From the NCBI RefSeq assembly GCF_002154505.1, contig NZ_MUBM01000105.1, forward strand, positions 1-62,024: a stretch of 62,024 nucleotides of DNA, read 5' to 3'. Shown one piece after another: positions 10,385 through 18,145 of the stretch (its first letter is position 1; the number at the start of each line of letters is the position of its first letter). The DNA comes from Streptomyces carpinensis. GTDB lineage: Bacteria > Actinomycetota > Actinomycetes > Streptomycetales > Streptomycetaceae. The notes under the pieces are model-generated. The model was not told where the DNA came from. It saw nothing but the letters and a program-made list of their open reading frames with translations, and searched no databases. The position numbers were made by a program, and so were the translations under genes.

Positions 10385-11278
10385 TCAGACCTGGGCGCCG
10401 GACAGGCGCTCCACGGCCCGCAGCAGGGCCGAGTGGTCCAGGCCGCCGTCGCCCTGGGCGCGCAGCGACGCGACCAGCTGGGCGACCACGGCGCCGACCG
10501 GCAGGGCGGCGCCGACGTTGCGGGCGGCGTCGGTGACGATGCCCATGTCCTTGTGGTGCAGGTCGATGCGGAAGCCCGGCTTGAAGTCCCGGTTGAGGAA
10601 GTTGTCCTTCTTGCGGGTCAGCACGGTGGAGCCGGCCAGGCCGCCGTTGAGGACGTTCAGGGCCGCCTCGAGGTCCACGCCGGACTTCTCCAGGAAGACC
10701 ACGGCCTCGGCGCACGCCTGGATGTTCACGGCGACGATCAGCTGGTTGGCCGCCTTCACGGTCTGGCCCGAGCCGTGCGGACCGCACAGCACGATGGTCT
10801 TGCCCAGCGCCTCGAAGATCGGCCTGGCCTCGTCGAAGTCGGCCTGCTCGCCACCGACCATGATCGACAGTACGGCCTCGACGGCGCCGGCCTCACCGCC
10901 GGAGACGGGGGCGTCGAGGGCGCGGACGCCCTTGTCCTTGGCGGCGGCGGCCAGGTCGATCGAGGTCTGCGGGGTGATCGAGGACATGTCGATCAGCAGG
11001 GCGCCGGACCGCGCGTTCTCCAGGATGCCGTCCGGGCCGTAGGCGATCGCCTCGACCTGCGGGGAGGCGGGCACCATCGTGACGATGACGTCGGCGTCCG
11101 CGACGGCCTCGGCGATCGAGCCGGCCGTGGTGCCGCCGGCGGCGGCCAGGCGGTCCAGCTTCTCCTGCTCCAGGGTGTAGCCGGTGACCTCGTAGCCCGC
11201 CTTGATCAGGTTCTCGGACATGGGGGAGCCCATGATGCCGAGGCCGATCCAGGCGACCTTGGGAAGAGTGGTGCTCAT
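10385..11278 (-). CDS. glxR: 2-hydroxy-3-oxopropionate (tartronate semialdehyde) reductase
   Basis: Beta-hydroxyacid dehydrogenase of 297 residues that reduces tartronate semialdehyde to D-glycerate with NAD(P)H, the step after Gcl. The N-terminal Rossmann motif is WIGLGIMGSPMSENL. The substrate-binding stretch APVSGGEAGAVEAVLSIM and the catalytic lysine in GQTVKAANQLIVAVN (about residue 172) are those of the GarR/GlxR group. C-terminal helices end in HSALLRAVERLSG. It is 47 bp downstream of the isomerase gene and presumably cotranscribed from the paired-operator promoter at 12193-12228. GarR and GlxR cannot be separated by eye; context points to glyoxylate use. Confidence 0.93.
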   Translation of the reverse strand: MSTTLPKVAWIGLGIMGSPMSENLIKAGYEVTGYTLEQEKLDRLAAAGGTTAGSIAEAVADADVIVTMVPASPQVEAIAYGPDGILENARSGALLIDMSSITPQTSIDLAAAAKDKGVRALDAPVSGGEAGAVEAVLSIMVGGEQADFDEARPIFEALGKTIVLCGPHGSGQTVKAANQLIVAVNIQACAEAVVFLEKSGVDLEAALNVLNGGLAGSTVLTRKKDNFLNRDFKPGFRIDLHHKDMGIVTDAARNVGAALPVGAVVAQLVASLRAQGDGGLDHSALLRAVERLSGAQV

Positions 11279-11325
11279 GCTGTGGGTGCCTCTCTCACTG
11301 CTCTGATGCGTCTGCGGGTCGGTGC

Positions 11326-12165
11326 TCAGCGGGCCGCGCGGGCCTCGGCGGGAAGCCAGTCGAAGGCCTCGGCGCTGGGCCGGTCGCCCGGCTTGTACTC
11401 CAGCCCGACCCAGCCGTCGTAACCGGCCTTCTTCAGCTGGTCGAGCAGCTCCTCCAGCGGGAGCGAACCCGTCCCGGGGGCGCCGCGCCCGGGGTTGTCG
11501 GCGATCTGCACATGGCCGGTCTTCGCGGCGTACCGCTCGATCACCGACGGCAGGTCTTCGCCGTTCATCGACAGGTGGTACAGGTCCATCAGGAACCTGG
11601 CGTTGCCGAGGCCGGTCGCCGCGTTCACCTTGTCCACGACCTCGACGGCGGCGGGCGCGCTCACCAGCGGGTACAGCGGGGACTCCGGCTTGTTCAGCGC
11701 CTCGATCAGCAGGACCGCGCCGATCCGGTCGGCGGCGCGGGCCGCGAGCACCAGGTTCTCCAGGGCGAGCGCGTCCTGCTCGGCCGGGTCGACGCCCTCG
11801 ACGCGGTTGCCGTACAGGGCGTTGAGCGCCGTGCAGCCCAGGGACCGGGCGAAGTCGGCGGCCACGTCGATGTTGGCGCGGAACCTCTCCGACTCGTCAC
11901 CGGGGACCGAGAGGGCGCCGCGATCGGGGCCCGGGAGCTGTCCGGCGTAGAAGTTCAGGCCGGTGAGCTGCACGCCCGCGTCCTCGATCGCCTTCTTCAG
12001 GGCGTCGAGCTCGGACCGCTCGGGGGTGGGGGTGTCGATCCAGGGCCACCACAGCTCGACCGCGGTGAAGCCGGCCGCGGCGGCGGCCGCGGGGCGCTCC
12101 AGGAGCGGGAGTTCCGTGAAGAGGATCGACAGGTTGACGTTGAAGCGCTGGTCTGCGAATCCCAT
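11326..12165 (-). CDS. hyi: Hydroxypyruvate isomerase (TIM-barrel, Hyi family)
   Basis: AP-endonuclease-2-type TIM barrel of 279 residues that interconverts hydroxypyruvate and tartronate semialdehyde. Seen are VNLSILFTELPLLERP at the N-terminus, FTAVELWWPW, LIEALNKPESPLYPL with the metal-ligand glutamate, FLMDLYHLSMNGEDL with the second metal ligands, GHVQIADNPGRGAPGTG, and GWVGLEYKP with the last glutamate. This is the full set for the family. It is the first gene of a two-gene operon with glxR; its start lies 28 bp from the nearer of two 15-bp operators, so repression by promoter occlusion is likely. Confidence 0.93.
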   Translation of the reverse strand: MGFADQRFNVNLSILFTELPLLERPAAAAAAGFTAVELWWPWIDTPTPERSELDALKKAIEDAGVQLTGLNFYAGQLPGPDRGALSVPGDESERFRANIDVAADFARSLGCTALNALYGNRVEGVDPAEQDALALENLVLAARAADRIGAVLLIEALNKPESPLYPLVSAPAAVEVVDKVNAATGLGNARFLMDLYHLSMNGEDLPSVIERYAAKTGHVQIADNPGRGAPGTGSLPLEELLDQLKKAGYDGWVGLEYKPGDRPSAEAFDWLPAEARAAR

Positions 12166-12192
12166 CAGGGCCGCGCTCCCTTCCGATCTCTA

Positions 12193-12228
12193 TTCCGTAT
12201 TGCGGAAGTTCGTTTCTGCTTAATGGAA
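12193..12228 (-). promoter_or_regulatory. Paired 15-bp operators (motif A) of hyi-glxR
   Basis: TTCCGTATTGCGGAA at 12193-12207 and TTCTGCTTAATGGAA at 12214-12228, again 21 bp centre to centre. The gap and sequence match the pairs before gcl, aceB and allR/allB. Confidence 0.7.
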
Positions 12229-12333
12229 GACTGCCGCCGAGTGTCGTGGCTTGTCAAGAGGGGGCGGTCGGCCGGCGTGCTCCGGGGCGGCCGAGGCCGC
12301 CCGGAAACCGGCGCCGCGCGTTAGGTTGAGCGC

Positions 12334-12585
12334 GTGCGATTGAGAGTGGAGTTCACGACCGAACCCTTCGACCTGGACGAGGCGCCCGCGCACGCGCTGG
12401 TGGCGCGTGAGGTCGTCGAGGCCGCCGAACTGGACGCCGTGGACGTCGGCCCGTTCGGCAACACCGCGGAAGGGAGCGCGGAGACCGTCCTGACCGCCGT
12501 GGACGCTCTGCTGCGCAAGAGCCTGAAGGCCGGCGCCACCCGGATCTCGCTCCAGGTCAACGTGATCGGGGACGGTGGGAGGTGA
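12334..12585 (+). CDS. DUF77/MTH1187-like small protein (thiamine-binding fold)
   Basis: Protein of 83 residues. The patterns VDVGPFGNTAEGSAETVLTA and GATRISLQVNVIG resemble the conserved GP-x-T-x-EG core and the final strand of the MTH1187/YqgV family, whose members fold like half of the YkoF thiamine-binding protein. Whether it binds thiamine here is unknown; a link to ThDP-dependent Gcl nearby is tempting but speculative. It starts with GTG at 12334. TTAGGTTG 8 bases before could be a -10 box for a leaderless message. It overlaps the following regulator by 4 bases (GTGA), so the two are coupled. Confidence 0.65.
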   Translation: MRLRVEFTTEPFDLDEAPAHALVAREVVEAAELDAVDVGPFGNTAEGSAETVLTAVDALLRKSLKAGATRISLQVNVIGDGGR

Positions 12586-12944
12586 CCGGCGAGGAGCCCT
12601 TCATCGCGGCCGTCAAGCCGCTGGTCGACGCGATCGGCGGCGAGTTGCTCCCGCCGGACGAGGCCGGCCCCGAGGACGTCGTGCTCGCCTGGGACGGCAT
12701 GGACGCCGTCGCCGTACGCCTGCCGCAGCTCGCCGACTCCCTCGACCACATCCTGGCCGCCATGGAGCGGCGCCGGGGCATGCCGCTCGCGGACCTGGAC
12801 CGCAAGGCCAAGCAGGAGGTCGTGCGGATCCTCGAGGCACGCGGCGCCTTCGCCGTGCGGCACGGCGTGGAGACCGTGGCCGGCGCACTGGGCGTCAGCC
12901 GCTTCACCGTCTACAACTACCTCAACCGGGAGAAGGAAGGCTGA
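12582..12944 (+). CDS. Short HTH_22 (YheO/DauR-like) transcriptional regulator
   Basis: Protein of 120 residues. The C-terminal 45 residues (KQEVVRILEARGAF, then VETVAGALGVSRFTVYNYLN) match the HTH_22 domain of YheO/DauR-type regulators. Those proteins are normally about 210-240 residues with a PAS_6 sensor. Here the N-terminal part (IAAVKPLVDAIGGELLPPDE...VLAWDGMDAVAVRLPQ) is only about 70 residues, so the sensor is short or different. It lies directly upstream of the uraD-pucM-uricase operon, reads in the same direction, and is a good candidate for a local regulator, perhaps through the 17-bp motif B. The GTG start overlaps the previous stop. Confidence 0.75.
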   Translation: MTGEEPFIAAVKPLVDAIGGELLPPDEAGPEDVVLAWDGMDAVAVRLPQLADSLDHILAAMERRRGMPLADLDRKAKQEVVRILEARGAFAVRHGVETVAGALGVSRFTVYNYLNREKEG

Positions 12945-12996
12945 GCCGCTCGCAGCCACCTGAACCGGGAGAAGCGAGCCTGAGCCGCTCGCGGCC
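12918..12996 (+). repeat. Tandem duplication spanning the 3' end of the HTH_22 gene
   Basis: Two adjacent 39-40 bp copies: 12918-12956 (TACCTCAACCGGGAGAAGG...) and 12957-12996 (CACCTGAACCGGGAGAAGC...), both continuing into TGAGCCGCTCGC. They differ at only a few positions. The first copy holds the last codons and the stop of the regulator gene; the second is untranslated. It looks like a recent slippage duplication, leaving a second in-line copy of the stop region. Confidence 0.75.
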
Positions 12997-13033
12997 GGGC
13001 CGTTCCTGGGAAACTCCGGGGTCACCCAGAATT

Positions 13034-13051
13034 TTCAACAAAGTGTTGACG
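13034..13051 (+). promoter_or_regulatory. Motif B dyad over the -35 box of the uraD operon
   Basis: TTCAACAAAGTGTTGACG contains a TTGACG -35 box, with TAGCTA about 18 bp further as a possible -10. The dyad TTCAAC-N5-GTTGAC differs by only one base from that at the catalase promoter. I find no motif A pair in front of this operon, which suggests that it answers to a different protein than gcl does. Confidence 0.65.
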
Positions 13052-13123
13052 TGATGTTTCGGAGGGCGTTAGCTATCCGCAGCCCGTTCAGCACAAAGGC
13101 CGTTCGCGGCCACGGAGGCTCCC

Positions 13124-13636
13124 GTGACTACGACTTCCACGCCGTCGGGCCTCGCCCGCTTCAACACCCTCCCGGAATCCGCGGCCCGCGCCGCGCTCCT
13201 GGAGGTGTGCGCCTCCACGGCGTGGGCGGAGCGGCTGCTCGCCGCCCGTCCCTGCGCCGATCCCGAGGACCTCTACGCCGCCAGTGACACCGCCATGGCC
13301 GAACTGACCACGGTGGACCTCGAGGAGGCGATGGCCGGCCACCCGCCGATCGGCCGCCCCAAGTCCGGGGACCCGACCTCTGCCCGCGAACAGAGCGGCA
13401 TGGCCGGCGCCTCCGAGGACCTCAAGGCGGAGATGCTCGAACTGAACCTGGCCTACCAGGAGAAGTTCGGCCACGTCTTCCTCATCTGCGCCACCGGCCG
13501 GACCGGAGAGCAGATGCGGGACGCGGTCAAGGAGCGGATCGGCAACGCGCCGGAGCAGGAGCGGGAGATCGTCCGCACCGAGCTGGGCAAGATCAACCGC
13601 ATCCGACTGGCCCGACTCGTCGAAGAGGACGCCTGA
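13124..13636 (+). CDS. uraD: 2-oxo-4-hydroxy-4-carboxy-5-ureidoimidazoline (OHCU) decarboxylase
   Basis: Enzyme of 170 residues that decarboxylates OHCU to S-allantoin, the third step of urate breakdown. The family motif AGHPPIGRP carries the catalytic His73, and the following SAREQSGM carries the second catalytic acid. NLAYQEKFGHVFLICATGR and REIVRTELGKINRIRLARL complete the helical-bundle signature. It starts with GTG after CACGGAGG. It is the first gene of the urate operon, with 2 bp to pucM. A motif B dyad overlaps its promoter. Confidence 0.93.
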   Translation: MTTTSTPSGLARFNTLPESAARAALLEVCASTAWAERLLAARPCADPEDLYAASDTAMAELTTVDLEEAMAGHPPIGRPKSGDPTSAREQSGMAGASEDLKAEMLELNLAYQEKFGHVFLICATGRTGEQMRDAVKERIGNAPEQEREIVRTELGKINRIRLARLVEEDA

Positions 13637-13638
13637 GA

Positions 13639-14040
13639 ATGAGCACCAGCACCACCGCTTCCGTGTCCACGCACATCCTGGACACCAGCATCGGCCGCCC
13701 GGCCGAGGGCGTCGCCGTCCACCTCGCCGCCCGAGCCGGGGGCGACGCGGACTGGCAGGCGCTCGGCGGCTCCGCGACCGACGCGGACGGGCGGTGCAAG
13801 GACCTGCCGGCCCTGCCGGAAGGGACCACCCACGTACGGCTCGACTTCGACACCGAGACGTACTTCGCCACGAAACAAGCCGCGGCCCAGCAGGACGCCC
13901 CCGCGCTCCGGGACAGCGAGAACGGCCGGCCGGTGTTCTTCCCCGAGGTCACCATCACCTTCGCGGTGGTGCCCGGTGAGCACTACCACGTTCCGCTGCT
14001 GCTCAACCCGTTCGGCTACTCCGTTTACCGAGGGAGCTGA
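13639..14040 (+). CDS. pucM: 5-hydroxyisourate hydrolase (transthyretin-like)
   Basis: Transthyretin-related protein of 133 residues that opens 5-hydroxyisourate to OHCU. The N-terminal STHILDTSIGRPAEGVAVHL, the central FPEVTITFAV, and the C-terminal HYHVPLLLNPFGYSVYRGS are all present; the terminal YRGS tetrapeptide separates HIU hydrolases from true transthyretins. The catalytic histidines are in THIL and HYHVP. No signal peptide is seen. It sits between uraD and the uricase gene, 2 and 8 bases away. Confidence 0.95.
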   Translation: MSTSTTASVSTHILDTSIGRPAEGVAVHLAARAGGDADWQALGGSATDADGRCKDLPALPEGTTHVRLDFDTETYFATKQAAAQQDAPALRDSENGRPVFFPEVTITFAVVPGEHYHVPLLLNPFGYSVYRGS

Positions 14041-14048
14041 CCGACACC

Positions 14049-14984
14049 ATGACCCGTTTCGTCCTGGGACAGAACCAGTACGGCAAGGCGGAGAACCGCG
14101 TTGTCAAGATCACGCGTGACGGCGACACACACCACATCAAGGACCTGAACGTCTCCGTCGCCCTCTCCGGCGACATGGAGGAGGTCCACCGCAGCGGTTC
14201 CAACGCCAACGTCCTGCCGACCGACACCACCAAGAACACGGTGTTCGCCTTCGCCAAGGAGCACGGGATCCAGAGCGCCGAGGACCTCGGCGTCAGGCTC
14301 GCGCGCCACTTCGTGGACAACAACGAGCCCATCCACCGGGCCCGCATCCGCATCGAGGAGTACGCCTGGGAGCGGATCGAGACCTCGCAGTCCGGCGCCC
14401 GCTTCGTCGGCTCGGACGAGATCGCGCACTCCTTCGTCCGCAAGGGCCAGGAGACCCGCGTCGCGCAGATCACCTACGACGGCCACGGCATCCAGGTGCT
14501 CTCCGGGTTCAAGGACCTGACCGTCCTGAACTCGACCAACTCCGAGTTCTTCGGCTTCCTGAAAGACAAGTACACCACCCTCCAGGAGGACCACGACCGC
14601 ATCCTCGCCACCACCGTCTCCACCTGGTGGCGGCACAACTGGGACGGCATCGACTCGCACGCCCCGGACTGGGACCGCTCGTACAACGGGGTGCGCAAGC
14701 ACGCGCTGCAGGCGTTCGCCGAGACCTACTCGTACTCGCTCCAGCAGACCCTCTTCGAGATGGGTGTGCGGGTGCTGAACTCCCGCGACGAGGTCGACGA
14801 GATCCGCTTCTCGATGCCCAACAAGCACCACTTCCGCTCGGACCTGTCGTCCTTCGGGATCGACAACGAGGCCAAGGACGGCGCCGTCTACTACGCCGCC
14901 GACCGTCCCTACGGCCTGATCGAGGCGACCATCCTGCGGGACGGCGCCGAGCAGCTCATCCCGGTCGACATGACCAACCTCTGA
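14049..14984 (+). CDS. pucL: Urate oxidase (uricase)
   Basis: Cofactor-free uricase of 311 residues that oxidises urate with O2 to 5-hydroxyisourate and hydrogen peroxide. The catalytic lysine is Lys13 in QYGKAENRV, the threonine Thr58 in VLPTDTTKNTVF, and the base histidine lies in SMPNKHHFRSDL. KDLTVLNSTNSEFFGFLKD is the uricase PROSITE region. There is no peroxisomal-type tail, as expected. It is the third gene of the urate operon, 8 bp after pucM. The neighbouring catalase would handle its peroxide. Confidence 0.96.
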   Translation: MTRFVLGQNQYGKAENRVVKITRDGDTHHIKDLNVSVALSGDMEEVHRSGSNANVLPTDTTKNTVFAFAKEHGIQSAEDLGVRLARHFVDNNEPIHRARIRIEEYAWERIETSQSGARFVGSDEIAHSFVRKGQETRVAQITYDGHGIQVLSGFKDLTVLNSTNSEFFGFLKDKYTTLQEDHDRILATTVSTWWRHNWDGIDSHAPDWDRSYNGVRKHALQAFAETYSYSLQQTLFEMGVRVLNSRDEVDEIRFSMPNKHHFRSDLSSFGIDNEAKDGAVYYAADRPYGLIEATILRDGAEQLIPVDMTNL

Positions 14985-14992
14985 CGCGGGAC

Positions 14993-15030
14993 GCGCGCCA
15001 CCGGCCCCGCCACCCGGGCCGGTGGCGCGC
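14993..15030 (+). terminator. Hairpin between uricase and permease genes
   Basis: GCGCGCCACCGGCCC and GGGCCGGTGGCGCGC form a perfect 15-bp stem with an 8-nt loop, placed only 18 bases before the permease ATG. It could end part of the uricase transcripts, stabilise their 3' end, or shade the permease ribosome site. Confidence 0.7.
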
Positions 15031-15048
15031 CACACCGGAGGGAACGAA

Positions 15049-16458
15049 ATGGCACAGCCTGCAACGGGGCCCGCCAAAGCCCCGGGTTCCACCCCGCCGG
15101 TGCACACCGAGGACGCCGTCACGTCCGTGCACCCGGTGGACGAGAAGCTCCACCCCTCGCGGCTCGTCCCCGCCGCGCTCCAGCACATCGCCGCGATGTA
15201 CGCGGGCGTTGTCACTCCTCCGCTCATCATCGGCCAGGCCTGCGGACTCGACATCGCGGCCCGCACCCGGCTGATCGCCGCGTCCCTGCTCATCGCCGGC
15301 GTCGCGACCGTTCTGCAGACCATCGGCGTCAAGGGCCTCGTCGGCAACCGCCTGCCATTCGTGAACGCCGCCTCCTCGGCCGGCATCGCCCCGATCCTCG
15401 CCATCGCCGAGACCAACGACAAGGGCCACCAACTCCCCGCCATCTACGGCGCGGTGCTGGTCGCCGGCGCCTTCTGCCTGGCCGTCGGACCGTTCTTCGG
15501 CCGGCTGCTCAGGTTCTTCCCGCCGCTCGTCACCGGTGTGGTGATCACCCTCATCGGCGTCACGCTGATGCCCGTACCCGTCGGCTGGGCGCAGGGCGGC
15601 GACAAGACCGCCGCCGACTTCGGCTCCATGAAGAACCTGGCGCTCGCCGCGTTCACCCTCGCCGTGATCCTGCTGATCCAGCGCTTCGGCAAGGGGTTCG
15701 TCAAGCAGGTCGCCCTGCTGTTCGGGCTGCTGATCGGCACCCTGGCCGCCGTCCCGTTCGGCCTGGCCGACTTCAGCGGCATCAGGTCCGCCCCGATCGC
15801 CGCGCTGCCCACGCCGTTCGCCTTCGGCACCCCCGTCTTCCAGCCCGCGGCCATCCTGTCGCTGTGCATCGTGATGCTGGTGCTGATGACCGAGTCGTCC
15901 GCCGGCATGCTCGCCCTCGGCGAGATCTGCGACCGCCGCGCGGACGCCCGCACCATCACCCGGGGCTTGCGCACCGACGGCATCGCCACCCTGCTCGGTC
16001 CCGTCTTCGGCGGCTTCCCCACCTCCGCCTTCGCACAGAACGTCGGCGTCGTCTCGCTGACCCGGGTGCGCAGCCGCTACGTGGTCGCCGTCGCCGGCGG
16101 CACGCTGCTGGTCCTCGGCGCCTTCCCGGTGCTCGGCGCGGTCGTCTCCCTGGTCCCCATGCCGGTCCTCGGCGGCGCGGGCATCGTGCTGTTCGGCTCC
16201 ATCGCCGTCAGCGGCATCCGGACCCTCTCCGAGGCCGGGCTGGACGACAGCTCCAACATCATCCTGGTGGCCGTGGCCCTCGGCGCCGGCATCATCCCGC
16301 TGGCCGCGCCCACCTTCTACGCCGCGTTCCCGGCCTGGGCGCAGACCGTCCTCGGCTCCGGCATCAGCGCCGGCGCGATCGTCGCGGTCCTGCTCAACCT
16401 GTTCTTCCACCATCTCGGCACCCGGAGCCGCACGGCTCCGGCACTCAAATCCTCCTAG
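15049..16458 (+). CDS. NCS2/NAT family urate-xanthine permease
   Basis: Inner-membrane symporter of 469 residues with about 12-14 hydrophobic segments. The NAT signature QNVGVVSLTRVRSR fits Q-N-x-G-x4-T-R. HPVDEKLHPSRLVPAALQHIAAMYAG and the acidic TM8 motif MTESSAGMLALGEICDRR are those of bacterial uracil-xanthine/urate carriers (read in pieces). Its place right after uricase points to urate as a substrate; xanthine remains possible. The ATG at 15049 follows GGAGGGAACGAA. A second, related permease is encoded at 18146, about half identical by eye. Confidence 0.92.
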   Translation: MAQPATGPAKAPGSTPPVHTEDAVTSVHPVDEKLHPSRLVPAALQHIAAMYAGVVTPPLIIGQACGLDIAARTRLIAASLLIAGVATVLQTIGVKGLVGNRLPFVNAASSAGIAPILAIAETNDKGHQLPAIYGAVLVAGAFCLAVGPFFGRLLRFFPPLVTGVVITLIGVTLMPVPVGWAQGGDKTAADFGSMKNLALAAFTLAVILLIQRFGKGFVKQVALLFGLLIGTLAAVPFGLADFSGIRSAPIAALPTPFAFGTPVFQPAAILSLCIVMLVLMTESSAGMLALGEICDRRADARTITRGLRTDGIATLLGPVFGGFPTSAFAQNVGVVSLTRVRSRYVVAVAGGTLLVLGAFPVLGAVVSLVPMPVLGGAGIVLFGSIAVSGIRTLSEAGLDDSSNIILVAVALGAGIIPLAAPTFYAAFPAWAQTVLGSGISAGAIVAVLLNLFFHHLGTRSRTAPALKSS

Positions 16459-16524
16459 GGTCCTGCCGTGCCCTCCCCGTGGACACCCCGTTCACGGGCC
16501 GCCACCGAAAGACAAGGAAGCGCC

Positions 16525-17910
16525 ATGGCATCATCGGCAGCCCAGCGCATCGTCATCGAGAACTGCGCGATCGCGACCGTGGACGCGGGCGACACCGAGT
16601 ACGCCTCCGGGCACATCGTCGTCAACGGCAACCGGATCGAGTCGGTCGGCGCCGGCGCCGCCCCCGCGGGTCTGGAGGACGTGGTACGCCGGATCGACGC
16701 GAGCGGCCACCTGGCCACGCCCGGCCTGGTCAACACCCACCACCACTTCTACCAGTGGATCACCCGGGGCCTGGCCACCGACCACAACCTGTTCAACTGG
16801 CTGGTGGCGCTGTACCCGACGTGGGCGCGCATCGACGAGCAGATGGCCTACTCGGCCGCGCAGGGGTCCCTCGCCATGATGGCCCGCGGCGGTGTCACCA
16901 CCGCCATGGACCACCACTACGTCTACCCCCAGGGCTCCGGCGACCTGTCCGGCGCGATCATCCGGGCCGCCTCCGAGATGGGGGTGCGGTTCACCCTGGC
17001 CCGCGGCTCGATGGACCGCAGCGAGAAGGACGGCGGCCTGCCGCCGGACTTCGCCGTCGAGACGCTTCAGGGCGCGCTCGCCGCCACCGAGGAGACCGTC
17101 AAGAAGCACCACGACGCCTCCTTCGACGCCATGACCCAGGTGGCCGTGGCGCCCTGCTCGCCCTTCTCCGTCTCCACCGAACTGCTCCGGCAGGGCGCGG
17201 AGCTGGCCCGCCGGCTCGGTGTGCGGCTGCACACCCACGGTTCGGAGACCGTGGAGGAGGAGAAGTTCTGCCACGAGCTGTTCGGGATGGGCCCGACCGA
17301 CTACTTCGAGTCCACGGGCTGGCTGGGCGAGGACGTGTGGATGGCGCACTGCGTCCACATGACCGACTCCGACATCGAGGCCTTCGGCCGTACGAGGACG
17401 GGCGTGGCCCACTGCCCGTCCTCCAACGCCCGCCTCGCGGCCGGCATCGCCCGGGTCCCCGACATGCTGAAGGCCGGTGTGCCGGTCGGCCTCGGCGTCG
17501 ACGGCACCGCCTCCAACGAGTCCGGCGAACTCCACACCGAGCTGCGCAACGCCCTGCTCATCAACCGCCTGGGCCCGCACCGCGAGGCCGCCCTCGATGC
17601 CCGGCAGGCACTCCGACTGGGCACCTACGGCGGCGCGCAGGTCCTCGGCCGCGCCGAGCAGATCGGCTCCCTGGAGGCCGGCAAGCTCGCCGACCTGGTG
17701 CTGTGGAAGCTGGACACGCTCGCCCACTCCTCGATCGCCGACCCGGTGACCGCGCTGGTCTTCGGCGCCGCCGCCCCGATCACGGCGTCCTTCGTCAACG
17801 GCCGGCAGATCGTCGAGAACAGCCGCCTGCTCACCGTCGACGAGGACGCGATCGCCCGCTCCACCCGCGACGAGGCGCAGCGGCTTGCGCGGATCGCGGC
17901 GCAGGGCTGA
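16525..17910 (+). CDS. 8-oxoguanine/guanine-type deaminase (amidohydrolase)
   Basis: Cytosolic amidohydrolase of 461 residues, of the AtzB/8-oxoguanine deaminase branch. Metal ligands are visible in NTHHHFYQW (near residue 71), LGVRLHTHGSETVEEEKF, WMAHCVHMTD, and VGLGVDGTASNESG. AHCPSSNARLAAGIARV is typical of guanine and 8-oxoguanine deaminases. 8-oxoguanine would be converted to urate, the substrate of the uricase just upstream, which makes that activity more attractive than guanine deamination, but sequence alone does not settle it. The ATG at 16525 follows AAGGAAG. It is 66 bp after the permease, probably in the same operon. Confidence 0.85.
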   Translation: MASSAAQRIVIENCAIATVDAGDTEYASGHIVVNGNRIESVGAGAAPAGLEDVVRRIDASGHLATPGLVNTHHHFYQWITRGLATDHNLFNWLVALYPTWARIDEQMAYSAAQGSLAMMARGGVTTAMDHHYVYPQGSGDLSGAIIRAASEMGVRFTLARGSMDRSEKDGGLPPDFAVETLQGALAATEETVKKHHDASFDAMTQVAVAPCSPFSVSTELLRQGAELARRLGVRLHTHGSETVEEEKFCHELFGMGPTDYFESTGWLGEDVWMAHCVHMTDSDIEAFGRTRTGVAHCPSSNARLAAGIARVPDMLKAGVPVGLGVDGTASNESGELHTELRNALLINRLGPHREAALDARQALRLGTYGGAQVLGRAEQIGSLEAGKLADLVLWKLDTLAHSSIADPVTALVFGAAAPITASFVNGRQIVENSRLLTVDEDAIARSTRDEAQRLARIAAQG

Positions 17911-17924
17911 GCAGTTGAAGAGCT

Positions 17925-17952
17925 CCGGCCGGGAGGGACGGCTCCCGGCCGG
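17925..17952 (+). terminator. Terminator of the urate operon
   Basis: CCGGCCGGGAG and CTCCCGGCCGG form a perfect 11-bp stem with a 6-nt loop, 14 bases after the deaminase stop. Confidence 0.75.
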
Positions 17953-18145
17953 CAGCCGTGGACCCGAGCGGGGTCCACGGCGGCCGGCTCCGGGGCGCGC
18001 GGGGACGCGCGCCCCGGAACGGTCTCCGTTCGCCACACCCCGGCGGGCCCTGCCAAGGACCCGCCCCCGGTCCCGCACGACCACACGCATTACCTCCCTG
18101 ACACCCACGTCAGAGCCGACGTGTTAACCGACCGGAGGAGCCGCC

